64,000 nucleotides of DNA from Phycisphaeraceae bacterium (GTDB lineage: Bacteria > Planctomycetota > Phycisphaerae > Phycisphaerales > UBA1924), in contig JAHBWV010000001.1 of NCBI GenBank assembly GCA_019636845.1, positions 310,001 to 374,000 of the forward strand, written 5' to 3'. The notes under the pieces were generated by a model that worked only from the letters and a program-made list of their open reading frames with translations, did not search any database and had not been told where the DNA came from. Positions 33,672 through 42,829 of the stretch are shown here, one piece after another. The position numbers and the translations under genes are program-made. Position 1 is the stretch's first letter; the number at the start of each line of letters is the position of its first letter.

Positions 33672-35327
33672 ATGTCAGACGGGCAGGACCAGTTCGAAGG
33701 CGCCTCGGCAGAGCGTGCTGGTAGCCGTGTGCCCCGCTTTGCGAGGGTGTGCGCGATCGTGCTCGCGGGGTGTGTCATACTGGCGGTTGCGCCCCTGATC
33801 CTCGCGTTCATCCCTCGGGATCCGGCAGTCGGGACGGTGCCCGGCGCGCTGGAGTTGATCCTTCCCCGGACGGGTCCGCTGGTGCTCAACTCTCTGCTGG
33901 CATCGGCAGCTGTCGGCTTGTGTGCGACCGGATTGGGCTTGGCAGTGGCGTGGACGACACGCGGCCTTCGGGGGGCCGGTCTTCTCTCGCACATGGCGGT
34001 GCTGCTGCCGCTCATGCTTCCCGCGTATCTGTCGTACTCGGGGTGGAGCGTGCTCCGCGCGCCGGGGTCCTGGCTCGGTGATTGGATCGGTTCGCTTCCG
34101 GGGACCCGTGCCGGTGATGTCGGGCGCGCTGCGAACATCGGGTTTGCCATCCTGGGCATGACGCTCTGGCTCTGGCCACTGGCCGCGGTCCTGGTGACCG
34201 CGAACATACGCAGACTCGACGCCGATCTCTTCTACATGCTGCGGCTCGAATCGGCACGCGGCCCGGCCCGTTGGTGGCTCGTGGTCCGTCTGCTTCGCCC
34301 GAGCATCCTGCTTTCTCTCGTCACGATCGGCATCCTCGTGATGGGAACGGCGATTCCGCTGCACGTCGCGAATGTGCCAACGCTCGCCATCTCGGTCTGG
34401 CTTGCGCTCGACCGTTCGCCCCCCGGCGAGGCATGGCGGGCACTTCTGGCGGCGTGGCCGCTCTGGACTCTCGCGGCTGTCGCTGGGTGGTGGCTCGGCG
34501 GGCGTGCGTCCGACTGGGCGACAGGGAACCGCGCGACATCTTCGAGCATCAGTGTCTCGCTCCGCCAGAGCATTCTGCTCTATGGCGCGACATCGCTCTC
34601 GGTGATCATCCCGGCCGCCCTCCTTGTGAACGCGACCAGAGATTCGGCATCGCTGATGCGGTTCTGGCGAATCAGCGGCAATGGCGTGCTCCACGGGCTA
34701 GGTCTCGCGACAGCTACCGGCGTGATCATCGCCCTGATCGCTATCGCGACCGGTGTGGCGATCGGTTCACGATCGTGGGCGGCATCCCTCGGCAAGGGTT
34801 TCGTTCGCGTCATGCTCATGCTCGGCTTCGCCCCGGGAGTTCTCATCGGCACGGGGCTTGTCAGCGGCTGGAACCGGCTCGATTCCAGCGGGTTCGTCAC
34901 CTCGGGCATGATGATCGAGGTACTCGCCCACGCCTGCCGCTTCGGGTGGATCGGCGCGATCGCCGGGTGCGCGATGGTCCGCATGGAGCATCCGCACCTA
35001 CGGGACCTTCGCCGGGCGGACGGCGCGGAGACGCTCGCGGGCTTCGCTCGCACAGGCCTGCTTCTGAACTTGCCGATTCTTGCTGCGTCGGGGCTTGCTT
35101 CGGGCATGCTCTCGTTCACCGAAATCGAGGCGACGATCGTGGTTCAGCCCCCGGGCACGGGCAACCTCGCGCGCCAGATCCTCAACTACCTCCACTTTGC
35201 CCGTATGGAAGAGATGTCCGCGGCTGCCGCGTGGATCGTGGGTTCCGGGATCCTTCTCACCGCCGTCATCGGATGGTTGCTCATGCTCGCGGAGAGGGCC
35301 AAGCGAACGAGCGGCGAGGTATCGTAA
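33672..35327 (+). CDS. ABC-type permease, fused double-unit (iron/thiamine-type) membrane protein
   Basis: 551 residues with about twelve hydrophobic helices in two halves, the layout of FbpB/ThiP-type fused permeases. The first half contains L-V-L-N-S-L-L-A-S-A-A-V-G-L and P-A-Y-L-S-Y-S-G-W; the second L-A-T-A-T-G-V-I-I-A-L and G-F-A-P-G-V-L-I-G-T-G. The EAA-type cytoplasmic loops are weak (E-S-A-R-G-P-A-R-W-W; R-R-A-D-G-A-E-T-L-A-G). No substrate-binding protein and no ATPase are adjacent; the next gene begins one base after its stop and is an NHL lipoprotein. Substrate unknown. An energising ATPase must be encoded elsewhere if it works as a transporter. Confidence 0.8.
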   Translation: MSDGQDQFEGASAERAGSRVPRFARVCAIVLAGCVILAVAPLILAFIPRDPAVGTVPGALELILPRTGPLVLNSLLASAAVGLCATGLGLAVAWTTRGLRGAGLLSHMAVLLPLMLPAYLSYSGWSVLRAPGSWLGDWIGSLPGTRAGDVGRAANIGFAILGMTLWLWPLAAVLVTANIRRLDADLFYMLRLESARGPARWWLVVRLLRPSILLSLVTIGILVMGTAIPLHVANVPTLAISVWLALDRSPPGEAWRALLAAWPLWTLAAVAGWWLGGRASDWATGNRATSSSISVSLRQSILLYGATSLSVIIPAALLVNATRDSASLMRFWRISGNGVLHGLGLATATGVIIALIAIATGVAIGSRSWAASLGKGFVRVMLMLGFAPGVLIGTGLVSGWNRLDSSGFVTSGMMIEVLAHACRFGWIGAIAGCAMVRMEHPHLRDLRRADGAETLAGFARTGLLLNLPILAASGLASGMLSFTEIEATIVVQPPGTGNLARQILNYLHFARMEEMSAAAAWIVGSGILLTAVIGWLLMLAERAKRTSGEVS

Positions 35328-35328
35328 G

Positions 35329-36465
35329 ATGACGGCCATGCAGATGGGAGGCCGCGAGGATCCATCCCGGGAACCGCCCACGTGTCTGACGCGTGCGCCC
35401 TCCTCATCAATCGCGTGCGTAGCTGCTGCGCTGGCGGCACTGGCTCTCTCAGGATGCGGGTCGGATCCTGAAACAGATGCGCGACCTCTCGACGTCGTCG
35501 CAACCATCGGCTCTGTCGGTATCTGGCCCGGTCAGTTTGCCACACCTCGCGCGCTCGACACCGACGGATCGACGCTCTGGGTGATCGACAAGGCGGCACG
35601 GATCCAGCGGCTGGACGCCCAGACCGGTGCGCCGCTCTCCGAGTGGAAGACGCCGCGCCATGCGAATGGGATGCCCGTGGGCGTGACATGCGCGGTGTTC
35701 GACGGGCGTCCTCTGACGTTTGTCGCGGACACGCACGAGCACCGTGTTCTTGTCTATGAGCCGGGCAGCGATCCGGGTTCCGAGGTGCGGATCGTTGCGG
35801 AGTTCGGCTCGTACGGCACCGGGCCGGGGCAGTTTATTTATGTGACCGACGTGGCGGTTGTTGCCGATCCGTCTCTGGGAGTTCGGATCTACGTCTCGGA
35901 GTATGGCGGGTCGGATCGGGTGAGTGTCTTCAACGAGCGGTTTGAGTTTCTTTTCTCCATCGGCGAGTTCGGCACCGGCGAGGACCCTTCGCGGATCGAG
36001 TTCAACCGTCCGCAGGCGCTCGTGATCGACGAGGAAGCCAGAGAACTGATCGTGGTCGATGCCTGTAACCACAGGATCGGCAGGTTCACGCTCGAGGGCG
36101 AGTTGATCGCGTGGATCGGCTCGCCGTCAACCGCCGGGCGCAAGCTCGGGCAGTTCAAGTATCCGTACAGCATCGCGCTCCTGGACGACGGCACCGCGCT
36201 CGTGGTTGAGTATGAGAACGCCCGCATCCAGCGGATCGACATGCGCACCGGGCGCGGGATCCGGACCTACGGCAAGCCGGGGCGCGGCCCGGGCGAACTC
36301 GTCACGCCCTGGTCGATCGCGATGGTCGGGCGCACGGCGTTTGTGCTCGATGCCGGGAACAACCGCGTGCAGGCGTTCCGGGCTCCGCGTCCGGGGCAGC
36401 CGCGCGCGACCGAGGTCGCCTCTCTCGGCGCGATGCAAGCGCCCGACCAGAAGGGGGGGCGATGA
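35329..36465 (+). CDS. NHL-repeat lipoprotein
   Basis: 378 residues from the ATG at 35329 (ATGs at 35338 and 35344 are alternatives). A signal peptide ends in a lipobox L-A-L-S-G-C, so the protein is lipid-anchored. Five NHL-type beta-propeller blades are visible: G-Q-F-A-T-P-R-A-L, G-Q-F-I-Y-V-T-D-V-A-V, F-N-R-P-Q-A-L-V-I-D, G-Q-F-K-Y-P-Y-S-I-A-L and G-E-L-V-T-P-W-S-I-A-M. NHL propellers bind proteins or act as enzymes; the role is unknown. It overlaps the start of the giant VWA gene by 4 nt, so they are translationally coupled. Confidence 0.88.
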   Translation: MTAMQMGGREDPSREPPTCLTRAPSSSIACVAAALAALALSGCGSDPETDARPLDVVATIGSVGIWPGQFATPRALDTDGSTLWVIDKAARIQRLDAQTGAPLSEWKTPRHANGMPVGVTCAVFDGRPLTFVADTHEHRVLVYEPGSDPGSEVRIVAEFGSYGTGPGQFIYVTDVAVVADPSLGVRIYVSEYGGSDRVSVFNERFEFLFSIGEFGTGEDPSRIEFNRPQALVIDEEARELIVVDACNHRIGRFTLEGELIAWIGSPSTAGRKLGQFKYPYSIALLDDGTALVVEYENARIQRIDMRTGRGIRTYGKPGRGPGELVTPWSIAMVGRTAFVLDAGNNRVQAFRAPRPGQPRATEVASLGAMQAPDQKGGR

Positions 36466-39400
36466 TGGATGGCTCGTGGATCCATCACGCGACGGGGCTT
36501 CACGCAATCGGGCGTGCAGGCGTGAGTCCGCTCGCATCGATCACGCTCGGCCCGGTCCAGTTCGATTCTCCGTTGTTCTTGATACTTCTCCCTGTGCTGG
36601 TCGCGCTCGCGCTCTGGATCGCGCGACGGAATCTCTCGGGTCTCAGTTCCGCCTCTCGGAAGGTTGCCATCGGGATTCGCCTGCTGCTCATCACGCTGCT
36701 CGTGCTCGTGCTCTCGGAGCCGCAGACACGCAGGACCAGCAAGGACGTGAGCGTGACTGCCGTGTTGGATGCAAGCCGCTCGATCCCCACGCCCCTGGTC
36801 GCGCAGATGGACCGCTTCATCGCTGACGCGGCACAGCTTCACAAACAATCCGGCGACCGGCTGGGCGTCATCACGGTTGCCCGCGATGCCCGGGTGCAGG
36901 ATCTGCCCCGCCCGCAGGTGCAAGGTGTGGATCGCAAAGACACGGGGCCACTGGACGGGACCGATCTTGCCTCGGCGATTCGTCTGGCGATGGCGGTGAT
37001 GCCGAAGGATGCCGCGAACCGGCTCTTGCTGATCTCCGACGGCAACGAGACGGCTGGTTCGCTTCTGCAGGCGGCGCAGGCAGCGCGGGCCGCGGGCGTT
37101 CCGATCGATGTCGTGCCGATCGTGTACGAGCACGAGAGCGAGGTGATCGTCGAGCGTCTGGTGGTTCCCGCGACGGCGCGGATGGGCGAGACGGTCGCGG
37201 TCAAGGTGGTGATGACGGCGACCGCGCCCGTCGACGGGCTTCTATCGATCATGCAGAACGGCACGAAGATCGATCTCGATCCGGACACGCCGGATCTTTC
37301 GATGCCGGTGTCGCTGACCGCGGGCGTGAACGTCAAGGTCATCCCGCTGACGCTCTTTGCCGCAGGGCCGCAGGAGTTCGAGGCGATCTTCGAGCCGCTG
37401 GCCGGCGAGGGGATCGCGTCGGGCGATGCGATCATGGAGAACAACCGGGCGCTCGCGGTGTCCTTCGTCGCGGGGCGCGGGCGGGTGCTGCTCGTCTCTC
37501 GCAGCGAGCAGGAGTCGAGGCCGTTTGTTGAGGCGATGGCAGCCGGTCGGATCGATGCGCGCATCATCCCGTCCGAGCAGTTCCCGGGCTCGCTCACGGA
37601 ACTCAACGGCTTCGACGCCGTGGTCCTGATCAACCAGAACGCGTACGAGTACACGCTCGCGCAGCAGGTCGCGATGCGTCAATACGTCCACGACTCGGGC
37701 GGCGGGCTCGTCATGATCGGCGGACCGGATTCGTTCGGTGCGGGCGGGTGGATCGGCTCGCCGATCGAAGAGGTCCTGCCGGTTCGCCTCGATCCTCCAC
37801 AGAAGCGCCAGATGCCGCGCGGTGCGCTGGTGCTCATCATCCACTCTGTCGAGATGCCGCAGGGCGTGTTCTACGGCAAGCAGGTCGCGAACGCCGCGGT
37901 TGACGCTCTTTCTCGCCTCGATCTCGCGGGGATCATCGAGTACTCATGGGGCAACGCGACCGATTGGGTGCATCCGCTGGTCGAACTGGGCGACAAGAGC
38001 CAGATCAAACAGGCGATCAACGGCTTGCAGTTCGGCGATATGCAGGACTTCTCGCCGTCGTTCAATCTGGCGTTGCAGGGCCTGCTGCGGGTTCAGGCGG
38101 GCCAGAAGCACGTGATCATGATCTCCGACGGCGATCCAACGCTGCCGCCGCGATCGCTCTTGCAGAAGTTTGTGGACGCGAGGATCTCTGTCAGCACCGT
38201 CGGCGTCTTCCCACATTCACCAGCCGATACGGCCCGGATGAGCACGATCGCGCGCGACACCGGTGGCCAGCACTACGAGATCACAACCCAGGCGGCCCTC
38301 GCAACGCTCCCCCAGATCTTCATCAAGGAGGCGCAGACGATCCGTCGCTCGCTGATCTGGGAGGGCCAGGCGTTCGCGCCGCGGATCGTCGATGCCGCCG
38401 CCGAGACGATGCGCGGTATCTCGGGCGTGCCGCCGATCTCGGGGTATGTGGTCACGGCGGATCGTGAGGGTCTGAGCGTCGTGACGATGCGCGGACAGGA
38501 GAACGACCCGATCGCGGCACAATGGCAGTTCGGGCTGGGGCGTTCGGTGGCCTTCACTTCGGATGCGGCATCGCGATGGAGCCCTGCGTGGGTGGCGTGG
38601 CCGGGCTTCAACCAGTTCTGGCAGCAGCACATCCGCTGGGCGATGCGCCCCTCAGGATCCGCCAACGTGCGCGTGACGACGGAGAACAGGGGCGATCAGA
38701 CGCTGATCTCGATCGACGCGCTCGACCAGAACGGCGAGCGGCTCAACTTTGCGCAGTTCCGAGGGCGCCTTGCCCTGCCCGATGGCGGAGGCCAGGACGT
38801 TCAGGTGCAGCAGATCGGGCCGGGGCGATACGAGGCCCGTGTGCCGACCGAGCAGGCGGGAACCTATCTGCTCGGGCTGAGGTACGCCGCTCGCCCCGAA
38901 GAAGGTGGGCCGATGATCGAGGGAACCGTGCAGGCGGCGATCACAAGGCCCTTCGCCGATGAGTTCCGCGCGATCCGCGACAACGCGCCGCTTCTGAGGC
39001 AGATCGCGGAGATGACAGGCGGAAAGGTCCTGTCATACGACCCGCGTCAGGCGGAGCTTTGGAGGCGGGATGACATCAGCATGCCTGTCGCGACGACCCC
39101 GATCTGGCTGACGCTCGCGATCTGCTCCATCGCGCTCTTTCTGGCGGATGTCGGCGTGCGCCGTGTCCGGATCGATCCCCACGCGATCGCCAGGCGCATC
39201 GCAGGGCTCTTCGGCGCCTCCAGCGTGAAGCAGGGGGCGCAGATCGGGACCTTGCAGGCCGCTCGCGACAAGGCACGCGAACGCATGAGCGAAGCGGACC
39301 GAGGGAACCGGACAGAGCGCGCCGCCGACCCGGCATCGACGCCCATCGCGGACGTCGCGGCACGCAAGTTCGAGAGCGGCCCGGGCACAAAGCCCGACGC

Positions 39401-39584
39401 CTCCAGCCCTCTGTCGAGCATCCGTTCGACCGACGCGCCGGGCGAGAAACCAAAGCCCCGCGCGGGCGCGAGCGAGATCAAGAGCGCGGAAGAGGGCATG
39501 TCCGCCTTGATGAAGGCCAAGAAGCGAGCCCAGGAACAGATCGACGACCAGTCGCGTCCGCGCGACGACAAGAAGCAGGATTGA
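36462..39584 (+). CDS. Giant VWA/glutamine-amidotransferase-like membrane protein
   Basis: 1040 residues. Two N-terminal helices (about 36-52 and 70-85). A VWA domain follows with the MIDAS motif D-A-S-R-S at 103-107. A middle region with G-R-G-R-V-L-L-V-S and F-D-A-V-V-L-I-N-Q-N, then G-G-G-L-V-M-I-G-G-P-D-S-F-G-A-G-G-W, is the amidotransferase-like fold seen in this Planctomycetota family (COG5426 type), lacking the nucleophile Cys in the usual place. A second VWA-like block has V-I-M-I-S-D-G-D-P-T-L. One C-terminal helix (about 865-885) is followed by an Arg/Lys/Ala-rich, probably disordered cytoplasmic tail. Spans the envelope. Likely works with the MoxR ATPase encoded next. Confidence 0.88.
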   Translation: MMDGSWIHHATGLHAIGRAGVSPLASITLGPVQFDSPLFLILLPVLVALALWIARRNLSGLSSASRKVAIGIRLLLITLLVLVLSEPQTRRTSKDVSVTAVLDASRSIPTPLVAQMDRFIADAAQLHKQSGDRLGVITVARDARVQDLPRPQVQGVDRKDTGPLDGTDLASAIRLAMAVMPKDAANRLLLISDGNETAGSLLQAAQAARAAGVPIDVVPIVYEHESEVIVERLVVPATARMGETVAVKVVMTATAPVDGLLSIMQNGTKIDLDPDTPDLSMPVSLTAGVNVKVIPLTLFAAGPQEFEAIFEPLAGEGIASGDAIMENNRALAVSFVAGRGRVLLVSRSEQESRPFVEAMAAGRIDARIIPSEQFPGSLTELNGFDAVVLINQNAYEYTLAQQVAMRQYVHDSGGGLVMIGGPDSFGAGGWIGSPIEEVLPVRLDPPQKRQMPRGALVLIIHSVEMPQGVFYGKQVANAAVDALSRLDLAGIIEYSWGNATDWVHPLVELGDKSQIKQAINGLQFGDMQDFSPSFNLALQGLLRVQAGQKHVIMISDGDPTLPPRSLLQKFVDARISVSTVGVFPHSPADTARMSTIARDTGGQHYEITTQAALATLPQIFIKEAQTIRRSLIWEGQAFAPRIVDAAAETMRGISGVPPISGYVVTADREGLSVVTMRGQENDPIAAQWQFGLGRSVAFTSDAASRWSPAWVAWPGFNQFWQQHIRWAMRPSGSANVRVTTENRGDQTLISIDALDQNGERLNFAQFRGRLALPDGGGQDVQVQQIGPGRYEARVPTEQAGTYLLGLRYAARPEEGGPMIEGTVQAAITRPFADEFRAIRDNAPLLRQIAEMTGGKVLSYDPRQAELWRRDDISMPVATTPIWLTLAICSIALFLADVGVRRVRIDPHAIARRIAGLFGASSVKQGAQIGTLQAARDKARERMSEADRGNRTERAADPASTPIADVAARKFESGPGTKPDASSPLSSIRSTDAPGEKPKPRAGASEIKSAEEGMSALMKAKKRAQEQIDDQSRPRDDKKQD

Positions 39585-39638
39585 CCAGAGAAGACCAACC
39601 GCCGGACACCGTTCGGCACACAGGACGGAGCGTGAATC

Positions 39639-40694
<1,056 letters not shown>

Positions 40695-40738
40695 ATGAGG
40701 CCCGAGCGAGAGCGAGGGCGTGATCAGGAAGCGAAGAG

Positions 40739-40775
40739 AACGCAGAGGTCGCTGAGAGAGCGGAGTTTCGCAGAG
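40739..40775 (+). repeat. 9-nt periodic repeat array, CGCAGAG type
   Basis: Four consecutive units: aacgcagag, gtcgctgag, agagcggag and ttcgcagag, the last shifted by one base. Same period and core as the arms at 41342 and 41857. It lies in the 93-bp gap between moxR and the lipoprotein gene and includes part of the upstream of its ribosome-binding region. Confidence 0.7.
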
Positions 40776-40787
40776 AAGGAGCAGGCC

Positions 40788-41324
40788 ATGAATCGAGCAA
40801 TCATCGCGGGTGGCATCATCGGACTCAGCATCCTCGCCGGAGGGTGCGGGTCGTCGCCCAGCCCGGTCTTCGCCAAGTCCGAGCGCGTGAGCGCCTCCAG
40901 CATCGCGGGGACGTGGGTCACGACCGACGGGCGCACGTTCACGATCCGCGAAACGCCTGGCGGCGGGCTCCGCATCAAGGATCGAGACGGCAATGAGCAC
41001 ACGGGCGTGCTCGTCAGCATCGGCGGCCGCTCGATCATCGAGATCCCCATGAGCGATTCCTCGCGCATGAGCGACGATGCCTCGCCCGTGTACCACTACG
41101 GCCTCGTCAAGGTCAGCGGCGACACCATGGAGCACCAGGGGCTCAGCGCGGCATGGCTCACCGGCCAGCAGCAGCTGAGCAGCGCGATCGTCGCCGCCCC
41201 GCTCGCCAGCGGCGCGGGGACGGTGACGGCGACCGATCCCGAGACGATGCGCGGGCTCCTCAAGAAAGCCGCCGCAGATCCGAACGCATGGGGCGTGAAG
41301 GAAGTCCTGACGCGGAAGCCGTAA
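40788..41324 (+). CDS. Lipoprotein of unknown function
   Basis: 178 residues from the ATG at 40788. The signal peptide ends in L-S-I-L-A-G-G-C, a lipobox. The mature part has beta-strand segments (A-G-T-W-V-T-T-D-G-R-T-F-T-I, R-S-I-I-E-I-P-M) reminiscent of small lipocalin-like or 'does it carry out hydrolysis' domains, but I cannot match a family. The remainder is Ala/Ser-rich. It interrupts the MoxR-DUF58 gene order together with the GxxExxY gene. No further role can be stated. Confidence 0.7.
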   Translation: MNRAIIAGGIIGLSILAGGCGSSPSPVFAKSERVSASSIAGTWVTTDGRTFTIRETPGGGLRIKDRDGNEHTGVLVSIGGRSIIEIPMSDSSRMSDDASPVYHYGLVKVSGDTMEHQGLSAAWLTGQQQLSSAIVAAPLASGAGTVTATDPETMRGLLKKAAADPNAWGVKEVLTRKP

Positions 41325-41341
41325 GGAATCGCGGGAGGTCG

Positions 41342-41371
41342 TGAACGCGGAGGACGCGGAGGATCGCGGAG
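41342..41371 (+). repeat. Left arm of 30-nt inverted repeat flanking the GxxExxY gene
   Basis: Reads tgaacgcggaggacgcggag and continues ga-t-cgcggag. It is 29/30 identical to the reverse complement of 41857-41886; the single difference is t versus a. Built of 9-nt units aacgcggag, gacgcggag, gatcgcgga. Confidence 0.95.
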
Positions 41372-41383
41372 AAGAGCACTGAA

Positions 41384-41893
41384 ATGGGCGAGCACGTTCA
41401 CAACAATGCGAGACCCGGCGGGGCGATGGATGAGGTGCCACCGCTCTGGAATCGATACACCGACGCCGCCATCGGCGCTGCCATGGATGTCCACACCGTC
41501 CTGGGGCCTGGCTTACTTGAGAAGCTGTACGAAGAGGCGTTGGTATGCGAGCTGGAGAGCCGCGGTGTTCCGTTCAAGAGGCAGGTATCGATCGGCGTGG
41601 ATTACAAGGGGCGCCGCATCGGTGAGCAAGTGCTCGATGTTGTCATCGGCGATGTGCTCGTGCTCGAACTGAAAGCGATCGAGCGTGTGAACGATATCCA
41701 CCTCGCGCAGCTGGTGAGCTACATGCGGGTCACGCGGATGCCGCTGGGTTTGTTGATCAACTTCAATGTTCCGCATCTCAAACAAGGAATCTACCGGCGC
41801 GTGAATACGGATCCTCGCCAGAGACTGCCTGATTCATTCTCCAACCCCCCCTCCCCTCCGCGTTCCTCCGCGTCCTCCGCGTTCAAAGTCTGA
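41384..41893 (+). CDS. GxxExxY-type protein (PD-(D/E)XK-like), inside an inverted-repeat cassette
   Basis: 169 residues from the ATG at 41384. The family hallmark G-x-x-E-x-x-Y is G-L-L-E-K-L-Y, in L-G-P-G-L-L-E-K-L-Y-E-E-A-L. Then E-L-E-S-R-G-V-P-F-K-R-Q-V and the core strands I-G-E-Q-V-L-D-V-V-I-G-D-V-L-V-L-E-L-K-A, where D-x-V-V and E-L-K-A give the PD-(D/E)XK-like Asp and Glu-x-Lys residues. The end (about the last 13 residues, Ser/Pro-rich) is encoded by the right repeat arm, so the coding frame has absorbed the repeat. Family knowledge: GxxExxY proteins have no settled function and occur in many scattered copies. It lies between the lipoprotein and DUF58 genes of the MoxR run and has lower GC than both. 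Confidence 0.9.
   Translation: MGEHVHNNARPGGAMDEVPPLWNRYTDAAIGAAMDVHTVLGPGLLEKLYEEALVCELESRGVPFKRQVSIGVDYKGRRIGEQVLDVVIGDVLVLELKAIERVNDIHLAQLVSYMRVTRMPLGLLINFNVPHLKQGIYRRVNTDPRQRLPDSFSNPPSPPRSSASSAFKV
41857..41886 (-). repeat. Right arm of 30-nt inverted repeat flanking the GxxExxY gene
   Basis: Reads ctccgcgttcctccgcgtcc and continues tccgcgttca. It is the reverse complement of 41342-41371 except for one base. It is immediately followed by aagtctgaacc and the DUF58 start at 41897, so the cassette ends 10 bp before that gene. Confidence 0.95.
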
Positions 41894-41896
41894 ACC

Positions 41897-42829
41897 ATGC
41901 TCAGAACCCAAACCATCTCCCGTCCCACCTCCATCGACGACCTGCTCGACGGTCGCCTCGCCGCGCGGGTTGCGCAGCTCGACCTTGCCTCCAAGAAGAT
42001 CTTCGCCGGCAAGATGAAGGGCGAGCGCCGCTCCAAGAAACGCGGCGAGTCCGTCGAGTTCGCCGATCACCGTCCCTATGTCTCGGGCGACGACCTCCGC
42101 CACATCGACTGGAACATCTTCGGGCGACTCGACCGTCTCTTCCTCAAGTTGTTCCTTGAAGAAGAAGACCTCTCCCTCCACGTCGTGATCGACGCGTCCG
42201 CCTCCAGCGACTGCGGCGAGCCCAACAAGTTCATCTTCATGCAGAAGGCCGCCATGGCCCTGTCGTATCTTGGACTGGTGAACTACAACCGCGTCGCCGC
42301 GACAGCGATCGGAGGCGGGCCCCGTGCCGAGGGCGGCATCTCGGGATCCATCCGCGATCTGCGGGGCAAGCGCCGCGCCCTGGAGATGGGCTCGTTCCTC
42401 TGTGGCCTGACGCCCGAAGGCCCCACCAACTTCGGCGAGGCCGCCAAGCGCATCTCCCTCACCCGCCGCGGCCGGGGCGTCATGGTCGTCCTCTCCGACT
42501 TCTTCATGAAGGAGGGATACGAAACCGGCCTGCGCCTGCTCGTTGGGCGCGGCTACGACGTCTTCGCGATCCAGGTGCTCAGCCCGCAAGAGGTCGATCC
42601 CAGCATCGCCGGCGACCTTCGCCTGAAAGATGTGGAGGATGGCGACATGGCGGAGGTCACGATCTCCGCCCCGCTCATCAAGAAGTACAAGCAGAATCTC
42701 GCGGCGTATTGCGACCAGTTCCGACTCTTCTGCGCTCGGCGCGAGATCACCGCCATCACCGTGCAGAGCGACCTCTCCGTCGAGGCCTTGATCCTCGACT
42801 ACCTCCAGACGAGAGGGCTGCTCCGATGA
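41897..42829 (+). CDS. DUF58 domain protein, MoxR partner
   Basis: 310 residues. DUF58 signature: V-A-Q-L-D-L-A-S-K-K-I-F-A-G-K-M-K-G-E-R near residue 30, F-A-D-H-R-P-Y-V-S-G-D-D-L-R-H-I-D-W-N-I-F-G near 65 and V-V-I-D-A-S-A-S-S-D near 97 (VWA-like D-x-S-x-S). C-terminal strand S-V-E-A-L-I-L-D-Y. Widely paired with MoxR, as here. The start has no ribosome-binding site, the right repeat arm of the cassette lies just before it. Its stop overlaps the ATG of the next VWA gene by 4 nt. Confidence 0.94.
   Translation: MLRTQTISRPTSIDDLLDGRLAARVAQLDLASKKIFAGKMKGERRSKKRGESVEFADHRPYVSGDDLRHIDWNIFGRLDRLFLKLFLEEEDLSLHVVIDASASSDCGEPNKFIFMQKAAMALSYLGLVNYNRVAATAIGGGPRAEGGISGSIRDLRGKRRALEMGSFLCGLTPEGPTNFGEAAKRISLTRRGRGVMVVLSDFFMKEGYETGLRLLVGRGYDVFAIQVLSPQEVDPSIAGDLRLKDVEDGDMAEVTISAPLIKKYKQNLAAYCDQFRLFCARREITAITVQSDLSVEALILDYLQTRGLLR

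Noticed and set aside
36127..37133. Leftward open frames over the NHL and giant VWA genes
   Set aside because: No motif, and both plus-strand genes show continuous family features with overlapping stop and start.
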